From Lachnospira eligens (lineage in GTDB: Bacteria > Bacillota > Clostridia > Lachnospirales > Lachnospiraceae): a stretch of 64,000 nt of DNA. A model generated the notes under the pieces. It was not told the origin of the DNA. It did not search any database and saw only the letters and a program-made list of their open reading frames with translations. A program made the translations under genes and the position numbers. Below, in pieces: positions 43,581 to 53,339 of the stretch (position 1 is its first letter; each line of letters starts with the position of its first letter). The DNA lies in NCBI RefSeq assembly GCF_009680455.1, contig NZ_WKRD01000002.1, positions 248,001 through 312,000 on the forward strand, in the 5' to 3' direction.

Positions 43581-44456
43581 TTACCAGCTTATTACTTCGT
43601 GTCCGTCCTCTGTTACAAGAACCTGAATTTCCCACTGTGCTGAAGGAAGTCCATCAGCTGTAGATACTTCCCAGCCGTTCTTTTCATCTGTAACAACATT
43701 TACCTTACCCATATTAACCATAGGCTCTATTGTAAACATCATTCCCGGAGCCATAACCATGTCTGTTCCTTTTCTGGTGTTGTACCCAACCCATGGGTCT
43801 TCATGAAATTCAAGTCCGACTCCATGGCCGCCGATTTCTCTTACAACAGTATATCCATTAGCATATGCATGGTCATGTACTGCCTGTCCCATATCGCCTA
43901 AGAAGCCCCAAGGCTTAACCTGCTCAAGTCCTAATTCAACACATTCCTTAGTAACATCAACAAGCTTCTTTACATCAGGCTTAACATCACCTATACAGAA
44001 CATTCTTGATGAATCTGAAAAATATCCGTGAAGAATTGTAGAACAGTCAACATTTACAATATCACCTGACTTAAGGATAACATCCTTAGATGGAAATCCG
44101 TGGCATACCTGCTCATTAACAGATGTACACACACTGTAAGGATATCCTTCATAATTAAGTGGTGCTGGAATTCCTCCCATATCAGTGGTTACATCATATA
44201 CAATCTTATCAATCTCCGCAGTGTTCATGCCCTCATGTATTTCTGCTGCAACCGCATCAAGGCATGCTACATTTATCCTGGCACTCTCTTTAATCTTCTC
44301 AATCTGTTCAGGTGTCTTGATTAACTTGTGTGATGGCACAATATGTCCAATATCCTCAAGATATCTTAACTTATCGTCAAATGCTTCATGACACGCTTTG
44401 TATTTCTTACCACTGCCACACCAGCAATGGTCGTTTCTTCCTAATTTCTTAATCAT
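43581..44456 (-). CDS. map: Methionine aminopeptidase type I with SEC-C zinc motif
   Basis: 291 residues. An N-terminal SEC-C motif (GRNDHCWCGSGKKYKACH, residues 6-23) precedes the type I peptidase fold. Metal ligands are in VDCST, FSDSSR, GHGVGLEFHE, FTIEP and WEIQVLV. It removes initiator Met from new proteins; the SEC-C zinc finger probably aids ribosome contact and is common in clostridial forms. AGGAAGG lies 7 nt before the ATG. It follows eno by 84 nt with no clear terminator between. Confidence 0.96.
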   Translation of the reverse strand: MIKKLGRNDHCWCGSGKKYKACHEAFDDKLRYLEDIGHIVPSHKLIKTPEQIEKIKESARINVACLDAVAAEIHEGMNTAEIDKIVYDVTTDMGGIPAPLNYEGYPYSVCTSVNEQVCHGFPSKDVILKSGDIVNVDCSTILHGYFSDSSRMFCIGDVKPDVKKLVDVTKECVELGLEQVKPWGFLGDMGQAVHDHAYANGYTVVREIGGHGVGLEFHEDPWVGYNTRKGTDMVMAPGMMFTIEPMVNMGKVNVVTDEKNGWEVSTADGLPSAQWEIQVLVTEDGHEVISW

Positions 44457-44540
44457 TGTTCTGCCTTCCTGTTACATATATTATAATCATACACAACTAT
44501 AAGGCTTTCTTAATATTTTTTCAATATCTGTTTCAAATGA

Positions 44541-45857
<1,317 letters not shown>

Positions 45858-45882
45858 CTAAACAAATGCTTTGTAATCTTTC

Positions 45883-45926
45883 AAGTTAGTCTCTTCTAAC
45901 TTTAGCAATACAATTCTAGCATTATA
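45883..45926 (-). promoter_or_regulatory. eno promoter -10 box and 5' UTR hairpin
   Basis: TATAAT (45921-45926) on the minus strand has only a weak -35 candidate that overlaps the preceding terminator. The leader holds a 7-bp hairpin, AAGTTAG/CTAACTT (45883-45902), upstream of the ribosome binding site. Confidence 0.5.
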
Positions 45927-45949
45927 CAACAAAATCCACAATGCAAGAA

Positions 45950-45983
45950 AATGGGAAGTTTTCTCATTAAAAAACTTCCCATT
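45950..45983 (-). terminator. Terminator after the amino-acid ABC transporter operon
   Basis: AATGGGAAGTTTT and AAAACTTCCCATT form a 13-bp stem, followed by TTCTTG on the minus strand. Confidence 0.85.
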
Positions 45984-46025
45984 CATAATTATATCCAGCT
46001 ATTTAGTTTGTATACACATAAATAA

Positions 46026-46787
46026 TTATTTTTCCATCTTCTGTAAAAATGCTTTGGTTCTTTCATTGCTTGGATTGTCAATAACATCCTCCGGCTTACC
46101 CTGCTCAACAATAACTCCGCCATCCATGAATATTACCCTGTCTGCAACTTTTCTTGCAAATTCAATCTCATGTGTAACGATAATCATTGTCATCTTTTCA
46201 TCAGCAAGCTGTCTTAAAACCTTAAGAATTCCTGCAGTAATCTCAGGGTCAAGTGCTGATGTAGGCTCATCAAAGAAAAGCATTTCAGGATTCATTGCAA
46301 GTGCTCTTGCTATCGCAACTCGCTGCTGCTGTCCTCCTGACAACTGGCATGGATAACTGTTCTCCTTGCCATCAAGTCCAACTTTCTTTAAAAGCTCTTT
46401 GGCTTCTTTCTCTACTTCATTCTTGTCCCTTTTCTGGACACAAACAGGTGCATCAGTAACATTTTTCATAACTGTATAATGCGGAAAAAGATTAAAGTTC
46501 TGGAACACAAGTCCATATGTATTCTTGATTTCTCTTAATTCTTTCTTTCCAACATACACTGAAACTCCGTCCTTGTCCTCACATGCAGTTTCACCACCTA
46601 ACTTAAGAGTTCCTGCATCCATTGTCTCAAGAAGTGTTGCACAACGAAGCAGTGTTGATTTACCAGAGCCGGAAGGTCCAAGAATTGCAACAACCTCACC
46701 CTCGTTAACTTCCATTGATATATCCTTAAGCACCTCAGTATCGCCGAAGGATTTCTTTAAATGTGATATTTCTAATAATTTCTTCAT
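46026..46787 (-). CDS. Polar amino-acid ABC transporter, ATP-binding protein
   Basis: 253 residues from ATG 46787, with AAGGAGG 8 nt upstream; an in-frame ATG 21 nt earlier has none. Walker A GPSGSGKST, signature LSGGQQQR, Walker B MLFFDEPTSALD and the switch His are intact. It powers import with the binding protein-permease fusion immediately upstream (13-nt gap). Family: GlnQ/HisP/ArtP. Which amino acid is carried cannot be read. Confidence 0.95.
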   Translation of the reverse strand: MKKLLEISHLKKSFGDTEVLKDISMEVNEGEVVAILGPSGSGKSTLLRCATLLETMDAGTLKLGGETACEDKDGVSVYVGKKELREIKNTYGLVFQNFNLFPHYTVMKNVTDAPVCVQKRDKNEVEKEAKELLKKVGLDGKENSYPCQLSGGQQQRVAIARALAMNPEMLFFDEPTSALDPEITAGILKVLRQLADEKMTMIIVTHEIEFARKVADRVIFMDGGVIVEQGKPEDVIDNPSNERTKAFLQKMEK

Positions 46788-46800
46788 ATTAAAATCCTCC

Positions 46801-48321
46801 TTAATCAAAATACTGCATACGCTTTTCTAACTTTTCCATAACCATAGCAACAAGGAAATTGAAAATGTAATAGAACAATCCTGCTATGAATAATGGCATG
46901 ATACTTGCTGTTGAAGCCGCTACCTGCTTGGCAAGTGTAAACATTTCTGTGTAAGCAAGTGCAAATGCAAGTGATGTATCCTTAACAAGTGTTATAACCT
47001 CGTTAGTAACCGGAGGAAGTACTCTCTTAACCATCTGAGGAAATATAATCTTCCAGAATGTCTGTACCTTGGAATATCCGAGTACCTCTGCTGCCTCGTA
47101 CTGTCCCTTAGGTATACTCTCAATTCCACCTCTGTATATTTCTGCAAAATATGCTGCATAATTAAGTGCAAATCCAATAATTACAGCATAGAATCTGTAT
47201 GTTGCCGTAACCTTCATTCCAAACAGATAATATGGTCCGAAGAACACAACAAGAAGCTGTAACATAAGAGGAGTTCCTCTCATTATAGATATGTATATTC
47301 TCGCAATCCATCTTACAATGCCTATTCTTGACTTTCTTATTTCACATACAAGAAGTCCTAGCGGCATTGAGAATATAAGTGTTAAGAAGAATATTGCAAG
47401 AGTTGCTAACATTCCTGATGAAAGCTGCTTAACTATATCCACAAGCCTTTCACCAAAAGAAGCCTTAGCAGTACTGGTGCTGTCAAGGAGATAGGCACTG
47501 TCTGTTCCTTCTTCTCCAAGACATACGCTGTCTGTAAGTCCCCATTTTTCAGCAATCTTGTCAAATGTGCCATCAGCAAGCATATCATTAAGGCTTGTCT
47601 GAACTTCATCTCTTAATGCTGTATTACCTAACTTAAAACCAATACCATACTGTTCCGATGAAACAGTCTCATCAAGCATTGTGAACTTGTTACCTCTCTG
47701 CTCAAGCTGGTACTTTGCAACACCCATATCCATACATACAGCATCTGCCGAACCTGATTCAAGGTTCATAAATGCTGAGTTATAATCAGATACCTGCTGA
47801 AGTGTCTTAAACTGTGCCGCAAGTGCAAGATTTTCTTCTGTCGCATCCTCTCCTGTAAATGCTGCAAGAGCTGATGAATCAGCCTGTACAATAACAACCT
47901 TACCCTTAAGGTCTTCTAACTTCTTTATTCCTGAACCAGATTTAACTATAACAACCTGTGAATTATCAATATATGCCTTAGACCATGTATACTCACGTTC
48001 TCTTCCATTAAGCGTGAAACCGTTCCATATACAGTCAATAGAGCCTGAACTAAGCTCCATATCTTTAGAATCCCAGTCAATAGGCTGCTTAACCAGATTC
48101 CAGCCATTTCTTTCACATACTTCCTGTGCAAGATCAAGGTCAAAACCTACATACTCTCCACTATCATCCTTGTAACCATAAGGTGGGAATTCCGCATCAA
48201 ATCCTACTGTAAATGTAGTTCGTCCATCATCGCTCTTTTTATTACTGCATGCTGTGAACATTCCCACAATCACAGACAACATTGCCAGTAACAGGACGGC
48301 TTTTCTGATATTCTTAGCCAT
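46801..48321 (-). CDS. Fused amino-acid binding protein and ABC permease
   Basis: 506 residues from ATG 48321, with AAAGG 12 nt upstream; an ATG four codons earlier would leave 1 nt of spacing. A lipoprotein signal ends in FTAC (about residue 26). The periplasmic-type binding domain (about 35-265) begins FTVGFDAEFPPYGYKDD. Next is a BPD permease domain (about 290-500) with RGTPLMLQLLVVFF and the EAA loop EAAEVLGYSKVQTFWKI. The protein tethers its own receptor to the channel, as in lactococcal GlnP. The ATPase gene follows directly. Confidence 0.94.
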   Translation of the reverse strand: MAKNIRKAVLLLAMLSVIVGMFTACSNKKSDDGRTTFTVGFDAEFPPYGYKDDSGEYVGFDLDLAQEVCERNGWNLVKQPIDWDSKDMELSSGSIDCIWNGFTLNGREREYTWSKAYIDNSQVVIVKSGSGIKKLEDLKGKVVIVQADSSALAAFTGEDATEENLALAAQFKTLQQVSDYNSAFMNLESGSADAVCMDMGVAKYQLEQRGNKFTMLDETVSSEQYGIGFKLGNTALRDEVQTSLNDMLADGTFDKIAEKWGLTDSVCLGEEGTDSAYLLDSTSTAKASFGERLVDIVKQLSSGMLATLAIFFLTLIFSMPLGLLVCEIRKSRIGIVRWIARIYISIMRGTPLMLQLLVVFFGPYYLFGMKVTATYRFYAVIIGFALNYAAYFAEIYRGGIESIPKGQYEAAEVLGYSKVQTFWKIIFPQMVKRVLPPVTNEVITLVKDTSLAFALAYTEMFTLAKQVAASTASIMPLFIAGLFYYIFNFLVAMVMEKLEKRMQYFD

Positions 48322-48386
48322 ATAAAAATCCATGCCTTTCTCGCTTTAATACGCTTTCACTTTACCACAGTAAATCAAGCTTGTCT

Positions 48387-48395
48387 ATTATAACA
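48387..48395 (-). promoter_or_regulatory. Extended -10 promoter of the amino-acid transporter operon
   Basis: TGTTATAAT on the minus strand, about 65 nt before the fused gene. The -35 is weak. Confidence 0.45.
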
Positions 48396-48426
48396 TGAAT
48401 TACCTGATAAAAACACTATAAATATT

Positions 48427-49398
48427 CTAAATAAGTCCAAAATTTCTCAATATAAATATCCACGCTGTAAGAGTCACACTTGAAAGTAATGTTGTAAGCA
48501 CAACTATGCTTGATGACAGCACCTCGTCATTATCCATACCTTTAGCCATAACAAAGCAGGTAACTGTAGATGGTGAAGCAAGCATAATAAGAATTGCCAT
48601 AAGTTCCTGATTACGAAATCCCATTTTTACTGCTATAGGAAGAAATATTGCTGCTAGACCCACGAGTTTTAAAAATGTAGCAATAACCGTAGGTTTAATC
48701 TTCTTAATTGCCTTTTTCCCTTCAAATGACGCACCAATACATATAAGTGCAACAGGTGTAGCTGTCTGCGCAATATTATTAATTGTCTTATTGATAATTA
48801 CCGGATATCTTAATCCTGCAAGAGAAGATAACAATCCCAGCACAATTCCTATAATTATCGGATTAGTTGCAATATTAAAGCACGCTTTTTTAATGTTTTC
48901 TTTCTTATCCGTAGATTGTTCTTCTGTGTTGCCATGACACTCAGGATGTGCCTTAAAGGTAAGCACTATTACCGAAAATATATTAAACAACGGAACTGCA
49001 GCAACTATCATAAGTGGTGCCATTCCAGTGCTCTGGTACATATTCTGTATGAATGCCATCCCAAGTATCGCCGCACTGCTTCTGAATGATGCCTGCACAA
49101 ATGCACCCTTCTGCGTATCATCCTTCATGAATATCTCTGTGCATATCCATATTCCACTAAACATTATAGTAGTAACAATCATGCAGTACAGTACGAACTT
49201 AACGTCAAACTGCGATTTAAAATCTGCTGCTGCTAAATCCCTGAATAACAGTACTGGAAGTGCCACCTTAAATACATATTTATTAGCCACATTTGCAAAA
49301 TGGTCATCTATAACGCCAAGCTGCTTTATTACCCAGCCAACTATCATAACTAAAAATATTGGTACCGTTGCATTTATACTATATAAGAAGCTGTCCAT
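48427..49398 (-). CDS. AEC-family (auxin efflux carrier-like) transporter
   Basis: 323 residues, about ten membrane helices. The first helix pair (FLVMIVGWVIKQLGVID) and the second half (PVALICIGASFEG, LIMLASPSTVTCFVMA) fit the AEC superfamily, whose bacterial members move malate, malonate or other organic acids. An intracellular charged loop (about 160-175) splits the two five-helix halves. It lies 15 nt after thiD on the same strand. Substrate unknown. Confidence 0.9.
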   Translation of the reverse strand: MDSFLYSINATVPIFLVMIVGWVIKQLGVIDDHFANVANKYVFKVALPVLLFRDLAAADFKSQFDVKFVLYCMIVTTIMFSGIWICTEIFMKDDTQKGAFVQASFRSSAAILGMAFIQNMYQSTGMAPLMIVAAVPLFNIFSVIVLTFKAHPECHGNTEEQSTDKKENIKKACFNIATNPIIIGIVLGLLSSLAGLRYPVIINKTINNIAQTATPVALICIGASFEGKKAIKKIKPTVIATFLKLVGLAAIFLPIAVKMGFRNQELMAILIMLASPSTVTCFVMAKGMDNDEVLSSSIVVLTTLLSSVTLTAWIFILRNFGLI

Positions 49399-49413
49399 CT
49401 GTCTCTCCTTCTA

Positions 49414-50220
49414 CTACTTATTAATATCAAGCCAGTATGTATGGTCAAGCGGGCCGCTGCCGCTTCCAAGATTAAGCCCTGCTTTCAACGCACCTGTCAG
49501 GTACTCCTTAGCTGCCTTCACACTTTCTTCTATTGATAATCCCTGTGCAAGATTAGCTGCAATGGCTGATGACAATGTACAGCCAGTTCCATGTGTGTTA
49601 GGATTATCAATCCTTTCTCCATTAAGCCACACTATACTGCCATCTACGCACAGACAGTCATTAGCTGTATGAACTGCATGTCCACCTTTTACTAAGACAG
49701 CCGCATTACCGCCTTTTGTCTTCAGATGTTCATATATCTTTATCGCTGCTTTCTCCATTGAATCTGCACTGTCAACAGTCATTCCTGTAAGAACCTCTGT
49801 CTCCGGAATATTAGGAGTTATAACATCAGCAAGCACCATCAGGCGTTCTTTAAGAACCTCTGCTGCATCTTCTTTAATAAGTCTGCTTCCACTTGTTGAT
49901 ACCATAACCGGGTCAAGAACAATATTTTTTGCCTTATATGTAATTAACGCATCTGCTATTGTTTCAATAAGTTCCTTTGACGCAACCATTCCTATCTTAA
50001 CTGCATCAGGATATATATCTGTAAATATTGCATCAAGCTGTGCCTTAAGAAATTCAGGTGAAGATTCCGATATTCCTGTAACTCCTAAAGTATTCTGTGC
50101 TGTAAGGGCAGTAATTGCTGACATTCCATATACCTTATGTGCTGCAAATGTTTTTAAATCCGCCTGTATTCCTGCTCCTCCGCTGCAATCACTTCCTGCT
50201 ATTGTTAATGCTGTATTCAT
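49414..50220 (-). CDS. thiD: Hydroxymethylpyrimidine/phosphomethylpyrimidine kinase
   Basis: 268 residues of the ribokinase fold. Substrate and anion-hole motifs: IAGSDCSGGAGIQADLKTF, DPVMVSTSG and NTHGTGCTLSSAIAANLA with the catalytic Asp/Cys region. It phosphorylates HMP twice for thiamine synthesis or salvage. A GAAAGG site precedes the ATG. No thiamine riboswitch or other thi gene is near. Some homologues act on pyridoxal instead, so that alternative remains. Confidence 0.93.
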   Translation of the reverse strand: MNTALTIAGSDCSGGAGIQADLKTFAAHKVYGMSAITALTAQNTLGVTGISESSPEFLKAQLDAIFTDIYPDAVKIGMVASKELIETIADALITYKAKNIVLDPVMVSTSGSRLIKEDAAEVLKERLMVLADVITPNIPETEVLTGMTVDSADSMEKAAIKIYEHLKTKGGNAAVLVKGGHAVHTANDCLCVDGSIVWLNGERIDNPNTHGTGCTLSSAIAANLAQGLSIEESVKAAKEYLTGALKAGLNLGSGSGPLDHTYWLDINK

Positions 50221-50242
50221 ATAATTTCCTTTCTACATCTAT

Positions 50243-50303
50243 TCTCATCGCTGCCCGCACAACTGTGAGCTTTCCATGTTTTCTCTCATCGCTGCATGCA
50301 CAA
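50243..50303. repeat. Two-copy 20-bp direct repeat
   Basis: TCTCATCGCTGCCCGCACAA (50243-50262) recurs at 50284-50303 with two changes, 41 bp apart, between thiD and the tRNA terminator. No function is evident. Confidence 0.5.
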
Positions 50304-50304
50304 A

Positions 50305-50333
50305 AAAAGCACCGAGGTTACCTCGGTGCTTTT
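50305..50333 (-). terminator. Terminator of tRNA-Leu(AAG)
   Basis: A 13-bp stem (50305-50317 with 50321-50333) with a 3-nt loop and T7 tail on the minus strand, 2 nt after the tRNA 3' end. Confidence 0.93.
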
Positions 50334-50335
50334 AG

Positions 50336-50420
50336 TGCAGTCGGCGGGACTTGAACCCGCACCCAAGCAATATGGACTAGATCCTTAGTCTAGCGCGTAT
50401 GCCAATTCCGCCACGACTGC
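50336..50420 (-). tRNA. tRNA-Leu, anticodon AAG
   Basis: An 85-nt class II tRNA. Perfect acceptor stem GCAGTCG/CGACTGC with discriminator A; D arm GCG/CGC; anticodon stem CTAGA/TCTAG with loop CTAAGGA, so positions 34-36 read AAG; long variable arm; T arm GCGGG-TTCAAGT-CCCGC. CCA is not encoded. It would read CUU, and CUC/CUA if A34 is made inosine. The A34 form of tRNA-Leu is uncommon in bacteria. Confidence 0.95.
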
Positions 50421-50548
50421 TTGTTTTGTTTTCGTGTCGCTCGCTGTTTGCTGACGACTTGATTATAATATCACCACATCAATATAATGTCAACAGCTTT
50501 TTTAAACTTTTTTGAAATTTTTTGAATTTTCTGTTTTTTCATGCTTCG

Positions 50549-50796
50549 ACTTCCTTTTTGGACTTTTTCGTGCCTTTCCTCTGCATAAACGTCCAATCCA
50601 ACCAGCTTTGACTTCTTTTTTGGACTTCATCGTGCCTTCCCTCTGCTTCAACGTCCAATCCAACCAGCTTTGGCTTCTTTTTTGGACTTCATCGTGCCTT
50701 CCCTCTGCTTCAACGTCCAATCCGAACAGCTTTGACTTCTTTTTTGGACTTCATCGTGCCTTCCCTCCACTTCAACGTCCAATCCAACCAGTCTCG
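50549..50796. repeat. Four 62-bp tandem repeats between divergent tRNA-Leu genes
   Basis: Copies start at 50549, 50611, 50673 and 50735, each exactly 62 bp. The middle two are nearly identical; the outer two are slightly diverged. Each unit contains TTGGAC and GTCCAA as an inverted pair about 27 nt apart, so each could fold as a hairpin. Base composition is about 47 percent GC, above the neighbourhood, and one strand is strongly purine-rich. 62 is not a multiple of three, so no continuous protein repeat is encoded. The array fills most of the 492-nt gap (50421-50912) between the two tRNA genes, which point away from it. No known element is recognised. Confidence 0.9.
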
Positions 50797-50840
50797 GTTC
50801 CCTTTCAGATAAGAAATTTTAAAAATGACAGCTATTCATA

Positions 50841-50867
50841 TTGACACATTTTCAAATCTCCTATAAA
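50841..50867 (+). promoter_or_regulatory. Possible promoter of tRNA-Leu(CAG)
   Basis: TTGACA (50841-50846) and TATAAA (50862-50867) are separated by only 15 bp. A TATACA at 50899-50904 is an alternative -10 nearer the tRNA. Confidence 0.4.
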
Positions 50868-50912
50868 ATATCAATGTTGTGTAACTTATTAAGTTTGTTA
50901 TACATCATATAT

Positions 50913-50995
50913 GCAGAAGTGTCGGAATGGCAGACGAGCAAGATTCAGATTCTTGTGCGGGTTACCGCGTGTGGGTTCAAGTCCCATCTTCTGCA
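50913..50995 (+). tRNA. tRNA-Leu, anticodon CAG
   Basis: An 83-nt class II tRNA. Acceptor GCAGAAG/CTTCTGC with discriminator A; D arm TCG/CGA; anticodon stem CAAGA/TCTTG with loop TTCAGAT (anticodon CAG, reads CUG); variable arm GCGG-GTTA-CCGC; T arm GTGGG-TTCAAGT-CCCAT. CCA is not encoded. It is followed by a strong terminator. Confidence 0.96.
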
Positions 50996-51001
50996 CTGAT
51001 T

Positions 51002-51042
51002 AAAAGAACCGTGTGATTTTATGTCATCACACGGTTCTTTTT
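51002..51042 (+). terminator. Terminator of tRNA-Leu(CAG)
   Basis: AAAAGAACCGTGTGA and TCACACGGTTCTTTT pair over 15 bp, with T5 at the end. It also faces the convergent remnant gene. Confidence 0.93.
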
Positions 51043-51074
51043 GAATCATATTCAATCTGTTTTCAATGTAAATG

Positions 51075-51197
51075 CTATCTCTGTTCTTCCAGCAGTTCAT
51101 CATTCTGCTCCTTCAAATCCACTATCTCATCCTTCATTCTGTCGACCATCAACTCTGCCATATTCCTGTCCAATATTCTCAACGCTTCTGAAAACAT
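51075..51197 (-). pseudogene. Remnant: C-terminal tail of an Rpn-like (PD-(D/E)XK) nuclease/transposase gene
   Basis: A 40-codon frame, MFSEALRILDRN followed by Met/Glu/Lys-rich helix and a stop. The ALRILDRN segment and the following charged helix resemble the C-terminal end of Rpn-family recombination-promoting nucleases common in Lachnospiraceae. The frame stays open upstream into the last codons of the GGDEF gene in a different reading frame but has no catalytic domain. No good ribosome binding site is seen. Either a decayed remnant or a short orphan; the family link is from pattern memory. Confidence 0.45.
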
Positions 51198-51217
51198 ACT
51201 GAGCACCTCTTCCTGCT

Positions 51218-52063
51218 TTACAATATTTTCTTGCTTTTCCTTTTATCTGCATACATAGCTTTATCTGCTTCAGCAATTGAATTATTTAATTCTTCTTCGT
51301 TATTCGCTATGGATATGCCATAAGAAGTTCCCACTGTAATGTTCTGTAACTTTATATTACCTTCAGCATTTTTTATCTGATTTATAATTTTATCACTATC
51401 CTTTTTATCACATTCCTGTAATAGAATAAGAAATTCATCTCCCCCTAATCTTATTAATACATCTACAGGTCTAATATAACGCTGCATATTATTAACAATG
51501 GTCCTAATTAAGATATCGCCTTCTTTATGCCCATAATTATCATTATAATATTTCAAATTATTTATATCAGCCATAACAACACCTACTGGATATTTAAGTT
51601 TATTTTTATATTCACCTGATTCGTAAAAAGACCTGTTATATGTTTGTGTCATCATATCTGTTATACTATAATTTTTTAACTTTTCTTGTAATTTAATCAG
51701 ATTAGAAATATCTTTTACAATCCCAACTATACCCATTACATTTCCATCAGCATCTAATACAGGATTTTTATTTATCTGATAATAAAACACCTCTTCTCCG
51801 AACTGCATTTTCTCAATATAATTCACGTTATTTTTCGTCTTTATTATATTCATATCTTCTTCATAAAACTTTTTTCCAAGTGTTTTATATGGCTGAATAT
51901 CCAAATCCGTTTTTCCATATATTGAAAAACTAGAATCACCGTTGCTGTTTAACATATTACATACATGTGTCGATAAAACATATCTGCCATTAGTGTCTTT
52001 AAAGAAAATATTCTCATTAATTGCATTCAGAATGCACTGTAATTCTCTTCTATCCAAATCCAT
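51218..52063 (-). CDS. PAS-GGDEF diguanylate cyclase
   Basis: 281 residues. A PAS domain (about 5-118, opening RRELQCILNAINENIFFKD) with a short connecting helix leads to a GGDEF domain (about 122-281). The active loop is RLGGDEF, and RPVD five residues earlier forms the inhibitory I-site, so product feedback is expected, unlike the 602-residue homologue at 20.5 kb. No membrane helix: cytosolic. It ends 21 nt before the Rpn-like remnant. The PAS ligand is unknown. Confidence 0.93.
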   Translation of the reverse strand: MDLDRRELQCILNAINENIFFKDTNGRYVLSTHVCNMLNSNGDSSFSIYGKTDLDIQPYKTLGKKFYEEDMNIIKTKNNVNYIEKMQFGEEVFYYQINKNPVLDADGNVMGIVGIVKDISNLIKLQEKLKNYSITDMMTQTYNRSFYESGEYKNKLKYPVGVVMADINNLKYYNDNYGHKEGDILIRTIVNNMQRYIRPVDVLIRLGGDEFLILLQECDKKDSDKIINQIKNAEGNIKLQNITVGTSYGISIANNEEELNNSIAEADKAMYADKRKSKKIL

Positions 52064-52243
52064 AAGCTATCTCCTTTGTATATCTCCACTGCTTTACAAA
52101 GTGCATTTATTAACCATATCCCCAATATCATTTTCGTAATTATATCATCTTTTAGCAAACAATACAATGCTATGAGCATTTTTATATTAGCCTACGGATA
52201 TAATATAGAATGTAAAATCATAGAAAAATAGTGGAGGTAATCT

Positions 52244-52528
52244 ATGATTAATGGTTTAGGAGAACGTTTACAGGAACAACGGACAACACATAAACTATCC
52301 CAACGAGAAGTTGCATTGGCTCTAAATGTATCACCAACTGTTATCTCGAACTATGAAAAGGGAGAGCGCACACCAAGTTTGGAAATGCTTATTGCACTCG
52401 CGCGTTTCTACCATTGTTCTACTGATTATCTAGTCGGTTTTGAAAAGCCAAACGCCAATACAATAAATGTTTCTATGCTTACAGATAAACAAAAAAATTT
52501 ATTGAAGCTCTTTTTAGAAGAACTATAA
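52244..52528 (+). CDS. XRE-family transcriptional regulator
   Basis: 94 residues. A classic Cro/cI helix-turn-helix (about 6-62: GERLQEQRTTHKLSQREVAL, VSPTVISNYEKGERTPS, YHCSTDYLVG) is followed by a short tail with no sensor domain. GGAGG lies 6 nt before the ATG. A TATAAT at 52199-52204 probably serves as -10. It stands alone and ends in a bidirectional terminator. Target unknown; such small XRE proteins often control themselves or a neighbour. Confidence 0.92.
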   Translation: MINGLGERLQEQRTTHKLSQREVALALNVSPTVISNYEKGERTPSLEMLIALARFYHCSTDYLVGFEKPNANTINVSMLTDKQKNLLKLFLEEL

Positions 52529-52548
52529 AAACATTTTATGATATATAA

Positions 52549-52589
52549 AAAGGATACTGTCATGAGTCAACTCACAAACAGTATCCTTT
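52549..52589. terminator. Bidirectional terminator between the XRE gene and the floA unit
   Basis: AAAGGATACTGT and ACAGTATCCTTT form a 12-bp stem; the loop contains TGAGTCAACTCA. The minus-strand tail is TTTTTATATA. Confidence 0.88.
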
Positions 52590-52598
52590 AATAACCAA

Positions 52599-53306
52599 TT
52601 ATATAACTTTCCTTTTCAATATCTCCTGCATAACAAAAGCCTTGCGCATCTCATTCTTATCAAGCTTAAGGTCATCAAGAATAACTTTACCTCCCGTCTG
52701 ACTCTGTGGAACAATCTCATCATTATATTCATGTCCGCAGTCATACTGTGTAAATGTATGTCCGCCTGTCATATCAGAATATGTTCCAGTGCTTCCCGCC
52801 TGCATAACCGGTGAATGAAATTCTGCTTTATCAAGTGTCTTCATTGCAGGTGCTGCATTATCTGCTGCTGGCGGTGGAGTAACATATTGCGGAACCGGTG
52901 CCTCTGCTCTATGCGAAGTAACATTCTTGCCATTAAAGTCATTTCTTGAACGAATCTCCTGCTTAAGCTTTTCAGTTTCTGCACTTGTCATCTTCTGAGA
53001 ACCTGAATATGTCTGTACAGACGGATCAATGTACTGCTTTTCACCATAAGAATTCACCATGTATGGTGCAGACTGTGCATGGCTGTCATCCTTCTTATTC
53101 AGATTAGCACCGTGGCTTAATGAGCCATTCCCAGAACTGTTATTCTGCATCCGATGCATATTACTACCATATTCCGGCACATTCTGGTTATGTTCCTGCA
53201 TATTACGCTGGTGTTCCTGCATGCGCTCCTGCTGCATCTTCTTGGCTTTATTCATATTCATTATAACTATAATAATGAATATTGCCCATATAATTATTAT
53301 TTCCAT
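52599..53306 (-). CDS. Single-pass membrane protein with disordered tail, downstream of floA
   Basis: 235 residues, no recognised family. One N-terminal helix (about 2-18, very Ile-rich) is followed by a Met/Gln/His/Asn-rich stretch (to about 65) and a long Pro/Ala/Ser/Thr-rich region. A more ordered C-terminus (about 180-235) contains TQYDCGHEY and a helix DKNEMRKAFVMQEILKRKV. It lies 33 nt after floA on the same strand. By position it may be a FloA-associated membrane-microdomain protein; this is inference. Confidence 0.7.
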   Translation of the reverse strand: MEIIIIWAIFIIIVIMNMNKAKKMQQERMQEHQRNMQEHNQNVPEYGSNMHRMQNNSSGNGSLSHGANLNKKDDSHAQSAPYMVNSYGEKQYIDPSVQTYSGSQKMTSAETEKLKQEIRSRNDFNGKNVTSHRAEAPVPQYVTPPPAADNAAPAMKTLDKAEFHSPVMQAGSTGTYSDMTGGHTFTQYDCGHEYNDEIVPQSQTGGKVILDDLKLDKNEMRKAFVMQEILKRKVI

Positions 53307-53339
53307 ACAAATCCGCTTTCCTTTTAATTCACAAGTTCA

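Noticed and set aside
50221..50335. Thiamine (TPP) riboswitch before thiD
   Set aside because: The conserved CUGAGA and ACCUGA cores are absent.
50502..50720. A 72-codon frame within the 62-bp tandem repeats
   Set aside because: The unit length is not a multiple of three, so each copy is read in a different frame; no ribosome binding site.
50549..50796. CRISPR array
   Set aside because: The whole 62-bp unit repeats with no unique spacers, and no cas gene is present.
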